The notes below the pieces were generated by a model, which worked only from the letters and a program-made list of their open reading frames with translations, did not search any database and had not been told where the DNA came from. A stretch of DNA of 34,330 nucleotides from Eubacteriales Family XIII. Incertae Sedis bacterium (GTDB lineage: Bacteria; Bacillota; Clostridia; Peptostreptococcales; Anaerovoracaceae), in contig JAISAW010000102.1 of assembly GCA_031266515.1 (NCBI GenBank), forward strand, positions 1-34,330. Reading direction: 5' to 3'. Positions 25,869 to 32,654 of this stretch are shown one piece after another (within the stretch, counting starts at the first letter, position 1; every line of letters starts with the position of its first letter). Position numbers and translations under genes: made by a program.

Positions 25869-25898
25869 TTGCGTATACCGCTGTGATTAAGGTATAAT
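25869..25898 (+). promoter_or_regulatory. cysS promoter
   Basis: TTGCGT (25869-25874) and a perfect TATAAT (25893-25898) are 18 bases apart. Transcription is expected near 25905, giving an 85-base leader that contains a short upstream ORF. Confidence 0.65.
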
Positions 25899-25918
25899 CG
25901 TCCCGAGGCGCGAGGCAA

Positions 25919-26011
25919 ATGAATGCAGGCGCCGATACGGCAGTCGTGAACGTGCGGGAGATACTCAGGCACACAAAAAAGAAGCTTATATGCGAGTCTA
26001 CAACACTCTGA
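25919..26011 (+). CDS. Short upstream ORF overlapping the cysS start (30 codons)
   Basis: ATG 25919, with AGG four bases upstream, opens a 30-codon frame ending at TGA 26009-26011. It covers the cysS start codon (25990) in another frame and overlaps cysS by 22 bases. It contains one Cys codon (TGC at 25991-25993) exactly over the cysS start. This could be a leader peptide linking cysS translation to the ribosome's passage, or a chance ORF. There is no T-box-like sequence in the short leader. Confidence 0.3.
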   Translation: MNAGADTAVVNVREILRHTKKKLICESTTL

Positions 26012-27396
26012 CCAGAAAAAAAGAAGAATTCATACCTCAAAGGGACGGCGCGGTAGGGATGTATGTCTGTGGGCCGACGGTCTACAATTACTTCCATATT
26101 GGCAACGCCAGGCCTTTTGTCGTCTTTGATACCCTGCGCAGATACCTTGAATACAGAGGCTATGACGTCAACTACGTCCAGAACTTCACCGACGTTGACG
26201 ACAAGATACTGAACAGGGCTGCGGAAGAGGGCATAAGCTCGCTGGAAGTCGGCGAGAAATACATTGACGAGTATTTCAAGGACGCGCGGGCGCTCGGAGT
26301 GCGCCCCGCTACAGTCCACCCGAAGGTGACTGATAATATCGAAACCATCATCGCGCTCGTCCAGAAAATCATCGCGAATGGCCATGCGTATGAAATAGAC
26401 GGCGACGTGTACTTCGATACGGCATCATACCCCGGGTACGGCAAGCTTTCGGGGCAGAACATAGACGAGCTGAGAGCCGGTGCGCGCGTGGATCCTGACG
26501 AGAGGAAGAAAAACCCGCTCGATTTCGCTTTGTGGAAAAAAGCCAAGGAGGGAGAAGACCTCAGCTGGGATTCGCCCTGGAGCGCGGGCCGTCCGGGATG
26601 GCACATAGAGTGCTCGGCGATGAGCAACAGGTATGTGGGCGAAACCCTCGATATACACGGAGGCGGGCAGGACCTGATTTTCCCGCACCACGAAAACGAA
26701 GTCGCCCAGTCGGGTGCGGCTACGGGGAAAAAGCTCGCGAATTATTGGATGCACAACGGCTATATCACCATTGACGATGAAAAGATGAGCAAGTCGAAAG
26801 GCAATTTTTTCACGGTCAGGGATATACTGAAAAAGTATGACGGGGAAGTCATACGATATTTCCTCCTTGCCGGCCAGTACAGGACCCCCATCAATTTCTC
26901 CGAGAAACTGATGGAGCAGAGCGGCCAGGCGCTTGCACGGATGCACAACGCGAAAATCAATCTGGAGTTCCTCTCCGAAAAATCAGGCGTGCCCTTCACT
27001 GACGACGAGAAGGCTGCGCTCGAAGGGCTCGGCGTCTACAGGGAACGGTTCATGGCCCATATGGACGATGATCTGAACACGGCTGACGCCATCTCCGATA
27101 TTTTTGAGTTGATAGCCGCCGTCAATACACAGATAAAGGATGGCGCTTCTGCGGAGTATGCAGAAGGCGCTCTTGATATCCTGCTCGAACTCAGCCATGT
27201 GCTGGGCCTGCTCGAAGCTGATGAGAAGGGAGGCGAGGGCGAAGAATCGCCCGAGATACTCGCACTCATCGAGGAGAGACAGGTCGCGCGCGCAGAAAAG
27301 AACTGGACGAGAGCGGATGAGATCAGAGATCTCCTCAAAGCTCAGGGTGTCACCCTGAAGGATACGCCTCAAGGCGTACAAATCATCAAAGAATAA
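25990..27396 (+). CDS. cysS: Cysteinyl-tRNA synthetase
   Basis: Class I synthetase that charges tRNA-Cys, 468 residues. The HIGH-type signature is HIGN starting at His36, after the zinc-ligand Cys in YVCGPTVY. Further ligands lie in WHIECSAM and HHENEVAQ. KMSKS is at 265-269. A C-terminal helical tRNA-binding domain completes a normal-length protein. The ribosome-binding site (AGAAG) is weak for a housekeeping gene, and a short upstream ORF overlaps the start. It leads the cysS-eamA-mrnC-thyA-folA-rlmB-sigH group; cysS near mrnC and rlmB is the classical Firmicutes order. Confidence 0.96.
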   Translation: MRVYNTLTRKKEEFIPQRDGAVGMYVCGPTVYNYFHIGNARPFVVFDTLRRYLEYRGYDVNYVQNFTDVDDKILNRAAEEGISSLEVGEKYIDEYFKDARALGVRPATVHPKVTDNIETIIALVQKIIANGHAYEIDGDVYFDTASYPGYGKLSGQNIDELRAGARVDPDERKKNPLDFALWKKAKEGEDLSWDSPWSAGRPGWHIECSAMSNRYVGETLDIHGGGQDLIFPHHENEVAQSGAATGKKLANYWMHNGYITIDDEKMSKSKGNFFTVRDILKKYDGEVIRYFLLAGQYRTPINFSEKLMEQSGQALARMHNAKINLEFLSEKSGVPFTDDEKAALEGLGVYRERFMAHMDDDLNTADAISDIFELIAAVNTQIKDGASAEYAEGALDILLELSHVLGLLEADEKGGEGEESPEILALIEERQVARAEKNWTRADEIRDLLKAQGVTLKDTPQGVQIIKE

Positions 27397-27404
27397 TAAA
27401 GGTG

Positions 27405-27547
27405 ACTATTCAGACATACTTGTCTTTTTTCCGAATAGCACGCACTTTTGAACAGAACCCGTGCTCACATACTTCAAGTATGCTCCGCGCGGAACCTGTC
27501 CAAAAGCACGTACTCTTCAAAAAAAATCCTGCGCATATCCGAATAGT
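27405..27547. repeat. 143-base imperfect palindrome between cysS and the EamA gene
   Basis: The whole interval folds on itself around C27475. The centre is CATACTT (27468-27474) with AAGTATG (27476-27482). Middle arms CAG and CTTTTG around 27446-27455 pair with 27496-27505. The T-run 27426-27430 pairs with the A-run 27522-27526. The outer ends ACTATTC (27405-27411) and GAATAGT (27541-27547) pair perfectly. Most mismatches on this strand are A-C, which become G-U on the opposite strand. It ends 34 bases before the next start codon. Confidence 0.7.
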
Positions 27548-27581
27548 TATCCAAATCCAATTCACCGTTAGGGGGTCGTTC

Positions 27582-28550
27582 ATGCTGCGCGAAGAGCGGA
27601 GCGAGAAAACCGCGTATATACTTATGATTTCGGTCATATTCCTTTGGGGTTTCGAATATGTCGTGGCAAAAAGGGCACTGATCGAAATCTCGACAATGTC
27701 GCTTGTCTGTCTCAAATATTCAATAGGCGTCATCTCTTTGCTGTGCCTGAAATTTGCGACGAGGACGAAGTTCAAGTTCAGGAAAAAGGATATATTTACT
27801 CTCATAGCCTGTGCGGTCTTCGGCGATATACTTTACTTTGCCTGCGAATACAAGGCTATGAGCTATCTTCCCGTCTCTGTCATCACTGTGATCCTCGCCT
27901 TTGTCCCCGCAGTCTCAGTGCTGTTTGAAAGGTTTGCCTACCACCGAAAAGCCAACGCCAGGATTTATGGAGGGATAGCGGCGGGGATCGTGGGCGTCGC
28001 TCTCGTGATAGGCGTCAACCTGGGGCTGTTTTTCTCAGGAGCGGTACTCGGGTATGTGCTGACCATATCGGCGGTCTTCCTGTGGAATATCTATAACTTC
28101 TTTACTGCAAAACTCGTAAGGGACTATCAGCCTCTTGACCTGGCTCTGTACCAGACGGTCTGCGCCGCGTTGCTCTCATTGCCTTTCCTCCTGCGCGACC
28201 TGCCGCCACTGTCGGTATTCACCGGCGAGGTCCTGGCCTCTGTGCTCTACCTTGGGGTCATCAGCGAAGGGCTGTGCTTCATCATCTATGTCTACAGCAT
28301 CAAGGCGCTCGGCCCGACGAGAGTGAGTGTATTTTCAAATATGCTCACGATCACATCGACGTTTTTCGGGTGGCTCATGCTCGGCGAGCAGATAAAGGCT
28401 CTTCAATTGGTCGGCGCCGGCGTTGTAATCGTTTCGGCGTGCGTGGTAATATTGGAAAAAGGCAAGCTGATGAAACAGTACGGCCCGGAGACTTACCCCG
28501 TAGGAAGGCCCGGGCACCCAAGCTCAGGGCCGGAAGACGATCAACGGTGA
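27582..28550 (+). CDS. EamA/DMT-family membrane transporter
   Basis: 322 residues with about ten hydrophobic segments in two EamA halves (about 10-150 and 160-295). Family hallmarks are the first-helix pattern FLWGFEYVVAK and a similar helix in the second half (GPTRVSVFSNMLTITSTFFGWLMLGE, quoted here only as a landmark near residues 245-270). The superfamily includes exporters of amino acids and other metabolites; the substrate is unknown. The frame is open to 27402, but that part lies in the palindromic element. ATG 27582 has AGGGGG six bases before it and starts at a sensible cytoplasmic N-terminus. The C-terminal 30 residues are hydrophilic. It interrupts the usual cysS-mrnC order, so it may be a later insertion. 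Confidence 0.9.
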   Translation: MLREERSEKTAYILMISVIFLWGFEYVVAKRALIEISTMSLVCLKYSIGVISLLCLKFATRTKFKFRKKDIFTLIACAVFGDILYFACEYKAMSYLPVSVITVILAFVPAVSVLFERFAYHRKANARIYGGIAAGIVGVALVIGVNLGLFFSGAVLGYVLTISAVFLWNIYNFFTAKLVRDYQPLDLALYQTVCAALLSLPFLLRDLPPLSVFTGEVLASVLYLGVISEGLCFIIYVYSIKALGPTRVSVFSNMLTITSTFFGWLMLGEQIKALQLVGAGVVIVSACVVILEKGKLMKQYGPETYPVGRPGHPSSGPEDDQR

Positions 28551-28615
28551 GTATTGGTTTGAAAGAAGAGTTCGGTTTAGTTGGCGGAGCAATAATTGAT
28601 TGATGAAAGGCATCG

Positions 28616-29023
28616 GTGGATCAAAGCTACGAAGGGTATGAAGAACTGAGCGTTTCCGCGCTCGCCTTTATCGGCGACGGCGTATGGGAAATTTTTGTGA
28701 GAAAACTTTCTCTGTCGCACGTGCCTGCAAGGGCAGCGTCGGCAAGCGAAAAACTGCACGCTGAAACCGTGAAGTATGTGAAGGCTTCGGCACAGGCAAA
28801 AGCCATATTGCGGATGAAAAGCTCGCTTGATGGCGAAGAGGCTGCACTTGTGAGGCGGGCGCGCAACAGGAAACCAAGGTCTCTTCCCAGGAACGCAGAT
28901 CTCATGGAATACAAATGGGCGACAGCGTTTGAGGCTTTGATCGGCTACTTGTATCTGGCCGGGCGAAAGGAAGAATTGGCGGAGGCCATGGCGGCCGCCG
29001 CGAAGATCATAGAGGAAGGGTAA
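28616..29023 (+). CDS. mrnC: Mini-ribonuclease III
   Basis: 135 residues, a lone RNase III catalytic domain without the double-stranded RNA-binding domain, as in Bacillus MrnC, which matures 23S rRNA. The signature near the N-terminus is IGDGVWEIFVRKL, containing the catalytic Asp, and the second is ATAFEALIGYLYL with a conserved Glu. The start is GTG 28616; AAAGG five bases upstream and a stop codon just before it in frame exclude earlier starts. The position between cysS and rlmB is classical for this gene. Confidence 0.92.
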   Translation: MDQSYEGYEELSVSALAFIGDGVWEIFVRKLSLSHVPARAASASEKLHAETVKYVKASAQAKAILRMKSSLDGEEAALVRRARNRKPRSLPRNADLMEYKWATAFEALIGYLYLAGRKEELAEAMAAAAKIIEEG

Positions 29024-29042
29024 GGGACTGTCGGGAAAGAAC
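29023..29042 (+). repeat. AGGGACTGT short repeat, second copy
   Basis: These 20 bases, starting at the mrnC stop codon, match 16704-16723 at 17 positions. The shared AGGGACTGT-x-x-GGAAA pattern recalls transposon termini, but no transposase or matching opposite end is visible. Confidence 0.35.
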
Positions 29043-29105
29043 TGATAAAAATCATTTTTTTCGTCCCTGCCTGTATTCGCAGTTTGTTGCGGGATGGAGG
29101 TTAAA

Positions 29106-29936
29106 ATGAGTAAAGCTGACGACCTGTTCATACGCATGTGCAGCGAAATCATCGAAGAAGGGTGGTCCTCCGAAGGGCATGAAGTAAGGCCCCGCTGGGA
29201 GGATGGCTCGCCAGCGCACACTATCAAACGTTTCGGGGTGGTGAACAGATACGACCTCGCAGACGAATTTCCGGCGTTGACGCTTCGCCCGGTCTCGCTG
29301 AAGCTGTGCGTCGACGAACTGCTCTGGATATGGCAGAAAAAATCCAACGATATCCACGAACTCGGGAGCCGCATTTGGGACAGTTGGGCTGATGAAAACG
29401 GTCTCATAGGAAAGGCGTATGGATATCAGATGGGGCTCAAATATGCTTTTGGGCAGGGCGAGATGGACCAGGTTGACAATGTGCTGTGGCAGCTCAGGCA
29501 CAAGCCATTTTCAAGGCGGATACTGACAAATATATTCAATTTCGCGGATCTTGCCGAGATGGGTTTGGAGCCCTGCGCATATTCGATGACGTTCAATGTG
29601 GCAGGAGGCCGGCTGAACGCCATCCTCAACCAACGGAGCCAGGATGTGCTTGCTGCCAACGGCTGGAACGTGATGCAGTACGCCGTCCTCGTGCATATGC
29701 TCGCCCAGGTGAGCGGCCTGAAGCCGGGGGAATTCGTGCATGTGATAGCGGACGCGCATATTTATGACAGGCATGTGGATATCGTCAGGGAGCTGATCGC
29801 AAGGCCGGCTTTCCCCGCGCCGAAGTTCCACCTGAATCCGGATGTGAAGGATTTTTATAAGTTCACGCCTGATGATGTGAGCTTTGAGGATTATGAAACG
29901 GGCCCACAGGTCAAAGGCATCCCGATAGCGGTATGA
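29106..29936 (+). CDS. thyA: Thymidylate synthase (ThyA)
   Basis: Methylates dUMP to dTMP with methylenetetrahydrofolate. The catalytic Cys157 lies in EPCAYSMTF, and the substrate-binding LNQRSQD and DAHIYDRH motifs are present. The protein belongs to a clostridial variant: the N-terminal phosphate-binding loop is not RTGTGT but DGSPAHTIKRFG, and the residue after the Cys is Ala rather than His. The variant is familiar from Lachnospiraceae-type sequences, so it should be active. An ATG at 29094 is in frame, but GGAGG (29096-29100) lies between it and ATG 29106, which is therefore the start. It precedes folA, which regenerates the folate this reaction oxidises. Confidence 0.93.
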   Translation: MSKADDLFIRMCSEIIEEGWSSEGHEVRPRWEDGSPAHTIKRFGVVNRYDLADEFPALTLRPVSLKLCVDELLWIWQKKSNDIHELGSRIWDSWADENGLIGKAYGYQMGLKYAFGQGEMDQVDNVLWQLRHKPFSRRILTNIFNFADLAEMGLEPCAYSMTFNVAGGRLNAILNQRSQDVLAANGWNVMQYAVLVHMLAQVSGLKPGEFVHVIADAHIYDRHVDIVRELIARPAFPAPKFHLNPDVKDFYKFTPDDVSFEDYETGPQVKGIPIAV

Positions 29937-30031
29937 AGGCGGAGGCCCTGGCCTTTTTGGCTCGTGCAGGATTAGTCGTAAGGGGTTGAAAAAGCGGTGT
30001 CACGCCAGAGTAGTTTACAGGAGAAATGAAA

Positions 30032-30517
30032 ATGATAGCAATAGTCGCCGTTGAGAGGAACTGGGGGATCGGCAAGGATGGTGATTTGCTCGTTCGCCTT
30101 CCGAAAGACCTTGCATTTTTCAAGGAAAGCACAATGGGGAATATCACTGTGATGGGAAGGCGGACGGCGGAGTCGCTGCCCGGAAACAGGCCGCTCCCCG
30201 GGCGAGAAGCGATAGTGCTCACGCGGAAAACAGGATATGCGTTTGGCGATGCGAAAGTCGTGCGGTCGGCGGAAGAGCTCCTCTCCGTCGTGTCCGGGTC
30301 GGAAAAGGACGTGTACGTCTGCGGCGGCGGACAGATTTATGAGATGCTGCTCCCTTATTGCGACAGATGCCTCGTCACGCGGATAGATGCTGATATAGCC
30401 TCTGACACGAGTTTCCCCAACCTTGACGCCATGGAAGAGTTCGAAGTCGAAAGCAAGGGGGAGCCTGTGTCCGAAAACGGGTTTACTTACAGGCTGTTTG
30501 TATACAGGAGAAAATGA
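30032..30517 (+). CDS. folA: Dihydrofolate reductase
   Basis: Reduces dihydrofolate to tetrahydrofolate with NADPH. 161 residues from the chosen start. The N-terminal AIVAVERNWGIG, the active-site acid Asp26 in LPKDLAFFK, the NADPH-binding MGRRTAESLP and the VYVCGGGQIYE segment are all present. ATG 30026 is in frame, but CAGGAG at 30018-30023 is correctly spaced only for ATG 30032. It lies about 95 bases after thyA and overlaps rlmB by ATGA. The thyA-folA pairing makes functional sense because ThyA produces dihydrofolate. Confidence 0.94.
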   Translation: MIAIVAVERNWGIGKDGDLLVRLPKDLAFFKESTMGNITVMGRRTAESLPGNRPLPGREAIVLTRKTGYAFGDAKVVRSAEELLSVVSGSEKDVYVCGGGQIYEMLLPYCDRCLVTRIDADIASDTSFPNLDAMEEFEVESKGEPVSENGFTYRLFVYRRK

Positions 30518-31260
30518 TCGGTTCCATGAAAGAAGGGCAAGGGCTTATTTACGGAAGAAACCCGGTGACGGAAGCAATAGCCTCCGGCGCGGGAATTGAA
30601 AAAATACTTATTCAGCGCAATATCGAAGGTGCGGGAAAGAAAATATTTTCACTTGCAAAAAAGGCGGGCATAGCTGTCCAGGGCGTCGACAAGGCCGCGC
30701 TCGACCGCATCACAGGCGGCGTCTCTCACCAGGGCGTCGCCGCTTACGTGAGCGGCTTTGAGTATTCGGATATCGAGTCGATGCTCTACCTTGCGGAAAG
30801 CAGGGGCGAGAAGCCTTTCATCGCTGTCCTCGACGGGATAGAGGACCCGCACAATCTCGGGGCCATCATCAGAAGCGCCGAAGGTGCCGGCATCCATGGG
30901 GTGGTCATCCACAAAAGCAGGGCTGTCTCCATGACCCCTGCAGCGGTCAAAGCGTCGGCGGGCGCTTCCGCCCATATGAAGGTGGCGAGGGTCGCAAACA
31001 TCAAAGCGGCCCTGAACACGCTTCAGGGGAAAGGGCTCTGGGTCTATGGCCTCGACATGGGCGGCAAGCCTTATAAGGAGGTCGACTATACAGGGGGCAC
31101 CGCTTTAGTCGTGGGTTCGGAAGGAAGCGGCATGAGCCGGCTGGTGAAGGAAACCTGTGACGTGTTGGTATCGATACCGATGAAGGGGAAAGTCGGTTCC
31201 CTGAACGCGAGCAATGCGGCTGCGATAGTTTTTTTCGAGGCGGCAAGCACAAGGGGATGA
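30514..31260 (+). CDS. rlmB: 23S rRNA 2'-O-methyltransferase, TrmH/SPOUT family (RlmB-like)
   Basis: 248 residues: an N-terminal RNA-substrate-binding domain beginning GLIYGRNPVTEAI, then a SPOUT domain with the three motifs NLGAIIRSAEGAG, LVVGSEGSGMS and IPMKGKVGSLNAS. These form the trefoil knot that binds S-adenosylmethionine. Family members methylate ribose in 23S rRNA (G2251 in E. coli RlmB) or tRNA; the position next to mrnC and sigH supports the RlmB orthologue. The start ATG 30514 overlaps the folA stop (ATGA), with AGGAG three bases upstream; an alternative ATG at 30526 lies further from the ribosome-binding site. Confidence 0.92.
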   Translation: MIGSMKEGQGLIYGRNPVTEAIASGAGIEKILIQRNIEGAGKKIFSLAKKAGIAVQGVDKAALDRITGGVSHQGVAAYVSGFEYSDIESMLYLAESRGEKPFIAVLDGIEDPHNLGAIIRSAEGAGIHGVVIHKSRAVSMTPAAVKASAGASAHMKVARVANIKAALNTLQGKGLWVYGLDMGGKPYKEVDYTGGTALVVGSEGSGMSRLVKETCDVLVSIPMKGKVGSLNASNAAAIVFFEAASTRG

Positions 31261-31264
31261 ATGG

Positions 31265-31891
31265 ATGACGACCACAGACAAACCCGGGAAAAAAGAAATG
31301 AAGATCAACAGCCTTGCTGTCGCCGCAGCAGGCGGGGATGAACCGGCGATAGAGGAGTTGTTTGTATACTTCAGGCCTATGCTGAAAAGCTATTCAAACC
31401 TCTACTACATGGTCGGCGCGGACCGCGACGATGTGATGCAGGAGGGGATGGTCGGCCTGTTTCTGGCTATCAAGGGATTCAGCCAGGAAGGCGGGGCGTC
31501 CTTTGCGACCTTCGCTGAGATCTGTATCAAGCGCCAGATACTAAACGCCGTGAAGGCGTCAAGCCGAAAGAAGCACAGCCCTCTGAATGAGTCGGTATCG
31601 TTTGTCTCTTTTGCGAATGACGACGAAGGCGACCCCGCCCCGGAAAACGTGCCTGCGCCTTCGGGGGAGGACGACCCGGAAGAGATGGCAATCTTTTTTG
31701 ACCTGCTCAAGTATTTGAGCGAGGCGGCCCACGAGGTATTCAGTAGATCCGAACTGGGGGTCTGGCGTCTATATGCGAGAGGCCTGTCCCCCGCCGAAAT
31801 CTCTGCGAGGCTCGAAAAGACCCCGAAGCAGATCGACAACGCCCTTACCCGTATCAAACGAAAAATAGAAACCCTCGTCTCCGCATATTGA
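31265..31891 (+). CDS. sigH: Sigma factor of the SigH (Spo0H) type
   Basis: 208 residues. Region 2 is clearly SigH-like: YYMVGADRDDVMQEGMVGLFLAI followed by the FATFAEICIKRQI helix (these are landmarks near residues 48-95). Region 4 is a helix-turn-helix near the C-terminus (GLSPAEISARLEKTPKQIDN). The gene follows rlmB as in Bacillus, although the NYN-domain gene (yacP) usually lying between them is absent. AAGGGG lies eight bases before ATG 31265. An acidic linker of about 30 residues separates regions 2 and 4. SigH controls early sporulation or competence genes in relatives; whether this organism sporulates cannot be judged here. Confidence 0.9.
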   Translation: MTTTDKPGKKEMKINSLAVAAAGGDEPAIEELFVYFRPMLKSYSNLYYMVGADRDDVMQEGMVGLFLAIKGFSQEGGASFATFAEICIKRQILNAVKASSRKKHSPLNESVSFVSFANDDEGDPAPENVPAPSGEDDPEEMAIFFDLLKYLSEAAHEVFSRSELGVWRLYARGLSPAEISARLEKTPKQIDNALTRIKRKIETLVSAY

Positions 31892-31916
31892 AAGCGTTAC
31901 TGCCCAGATAAAAGCG

Positions 31917-31953
31917 AAAATTTTTGTAGAACTTTTAGGATCTGACTCGGCTA
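31917..31953 (+). repeat. Degenerate copy of the TTTTCGTAGG repeat
   Basis: AAAATTTTTGTAG, then ACTTTT and, further on, CTACG follow the same order as 25790-25828. Just after it, GGCTACGTCTCCC resembles the arm end GGCTACGAATCTCCC at 4089-4103. Together with TTGCAATTTTGCAA near 32014-32027 this is all I see between sigH and the rimP promoter. Confidence 0.35.
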
Positions 31954-32035
31954 CGTCTCCCCATCTCCGGCGTATGCCTTAGCAGAGAACGATTTTTTTG
32001 AATGGCGCAGGTTTTGCAATTTTGCAATCAGTCTA

Positions 32036-32064
32036 TTGCGCGACAGATAGTTTTATAGTATATT
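32036..32064 (+). promoter_or_regulatory. Promoter of the rimP-nusA-infB operon
   Basis: TTGCGC (32036-32041) and TATATT (32059-32064) are exactly 17 bases apart. Transcription is expected near 32071, giving a leader of about 73 bases. Confidence 0.6.
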
Positions 32065-32087
32065 TAGTGAGAAATAAGTTGTCGCTT

Positions 32088-32111
32088 GAGAGTGGGAAGA
32101 TTCCCGCTCTC
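32088..32111 (+). promoter_or_regulatory. Hairpin in the rimP leader
   Basis: GAGAGTGGGAA (32088-32098) pairs with TTCCCGCTCTC (32101-32111) over 11 positions, one of them a T-G wobble, leaving a tight loop. A loosely T-rich stretch follows. Its place right after the transcript start and before the rimP ribosome-binding site suggests an attenuator or autoregulatory site. Confidence 0.5.
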
Positions 32112-32143
32112 ATTGTTTGTGAGGACGCATACAGGGATAGGGC

Positions 32144-32629
32144 ATGGCAAATGCAAACCTTAAAGGAAAATTGACAGAACTGCTTGAAAGGGTCACCGGC
32201 CCCCTTGCGGTCGAGATTTGGAATATCGAGATCGTGAGACAGAAGGACACGTCGGAACTGAGGGTCTTTCTCGACAAGGAAGGCGGGATATCGCTTGACG
32301 ACCTTGAGAAGGCCAGCAGGCAGTTTGAGGCGGAGCTTGACGGCAGTGAAATCATGCAGGACAGCTATACGCTCATCGTCAGCTCTCCTGGCATGGACCG
32401 CTCGCTGCTCACCGACGCGCACTACGGCAGATATGTTGGGGCTCCGGTCGAAGTGAGCCTTTTCAAACAATTTGAAGGGAGAAAAAAATTCCCTGCGGTA
32501 CTCGGCGAAAGGACGCGGACAGTCACTGCGTTCAAGCCGATAGACAGGGATTCGCTCGAAAAGAGCGGCGAAGAACTCGCCGTGCCGAACGAAATGATAA
32601 GCAAAGTCAATCTCATGGTCGTTATATAA
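32144..32629 (+). CDS. rimP: Ribosome maturation factor RimP
   Basis: 161 residues. The N-terminal alpha-beta domain includes DTSELRVFLDKEGGISLDD, and the SSPGMDRSL motif of the family marks the domain junction near residue 87. A C-terminal SH3-like domain follows. RimP binds the 30S subunit during late assembly. GGATAGGG precedes ATG 32144. It is the first gene of the classical rimP-nusA-rnpM-infB operon, and nusA follows after 25 bases. The leader hairpin may adjust its expression. Confidence 0.93.
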   Translation: MANANLKGKLTELLERVTGPLAVEIWNIEIVRQKDTSELRVFLDKEGGISLDDLEKASRQFEAELDGSEIMQDSYTLIVSSPGMDRSLLTDAHYGRYVGAPVEVSLFKQFEGRKKFPAVLGERTRTVTAFKPIDRDSLEKSGEELAVPNEMISKVNLMVVI

Positions 32630-32654
32630 TAAAGTAGAACGAAAGGGAACGAAG

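Noticed and set aside
25694-25972. Minus-strand ORF and plus-strand ORF (25667-25867) in the gap before cysS
   Set aside because: Both run through the dispersed repeat and the cysS promoter, lack ribosome-binding sites and resemble no family.
25899-25989. T-box riboswitch in front of cysS
   Set aside because: The leader is about 85 bases, too short for a T-box, and no T-box consensus or terminator is present.
27402-27581. N-terminal extension of the EamA gene
   Set aside because: The frame is open through the palindromic element, but the ribosome-binding site AGGGGG and the normal transporter N-terminus point to ATG 27582.
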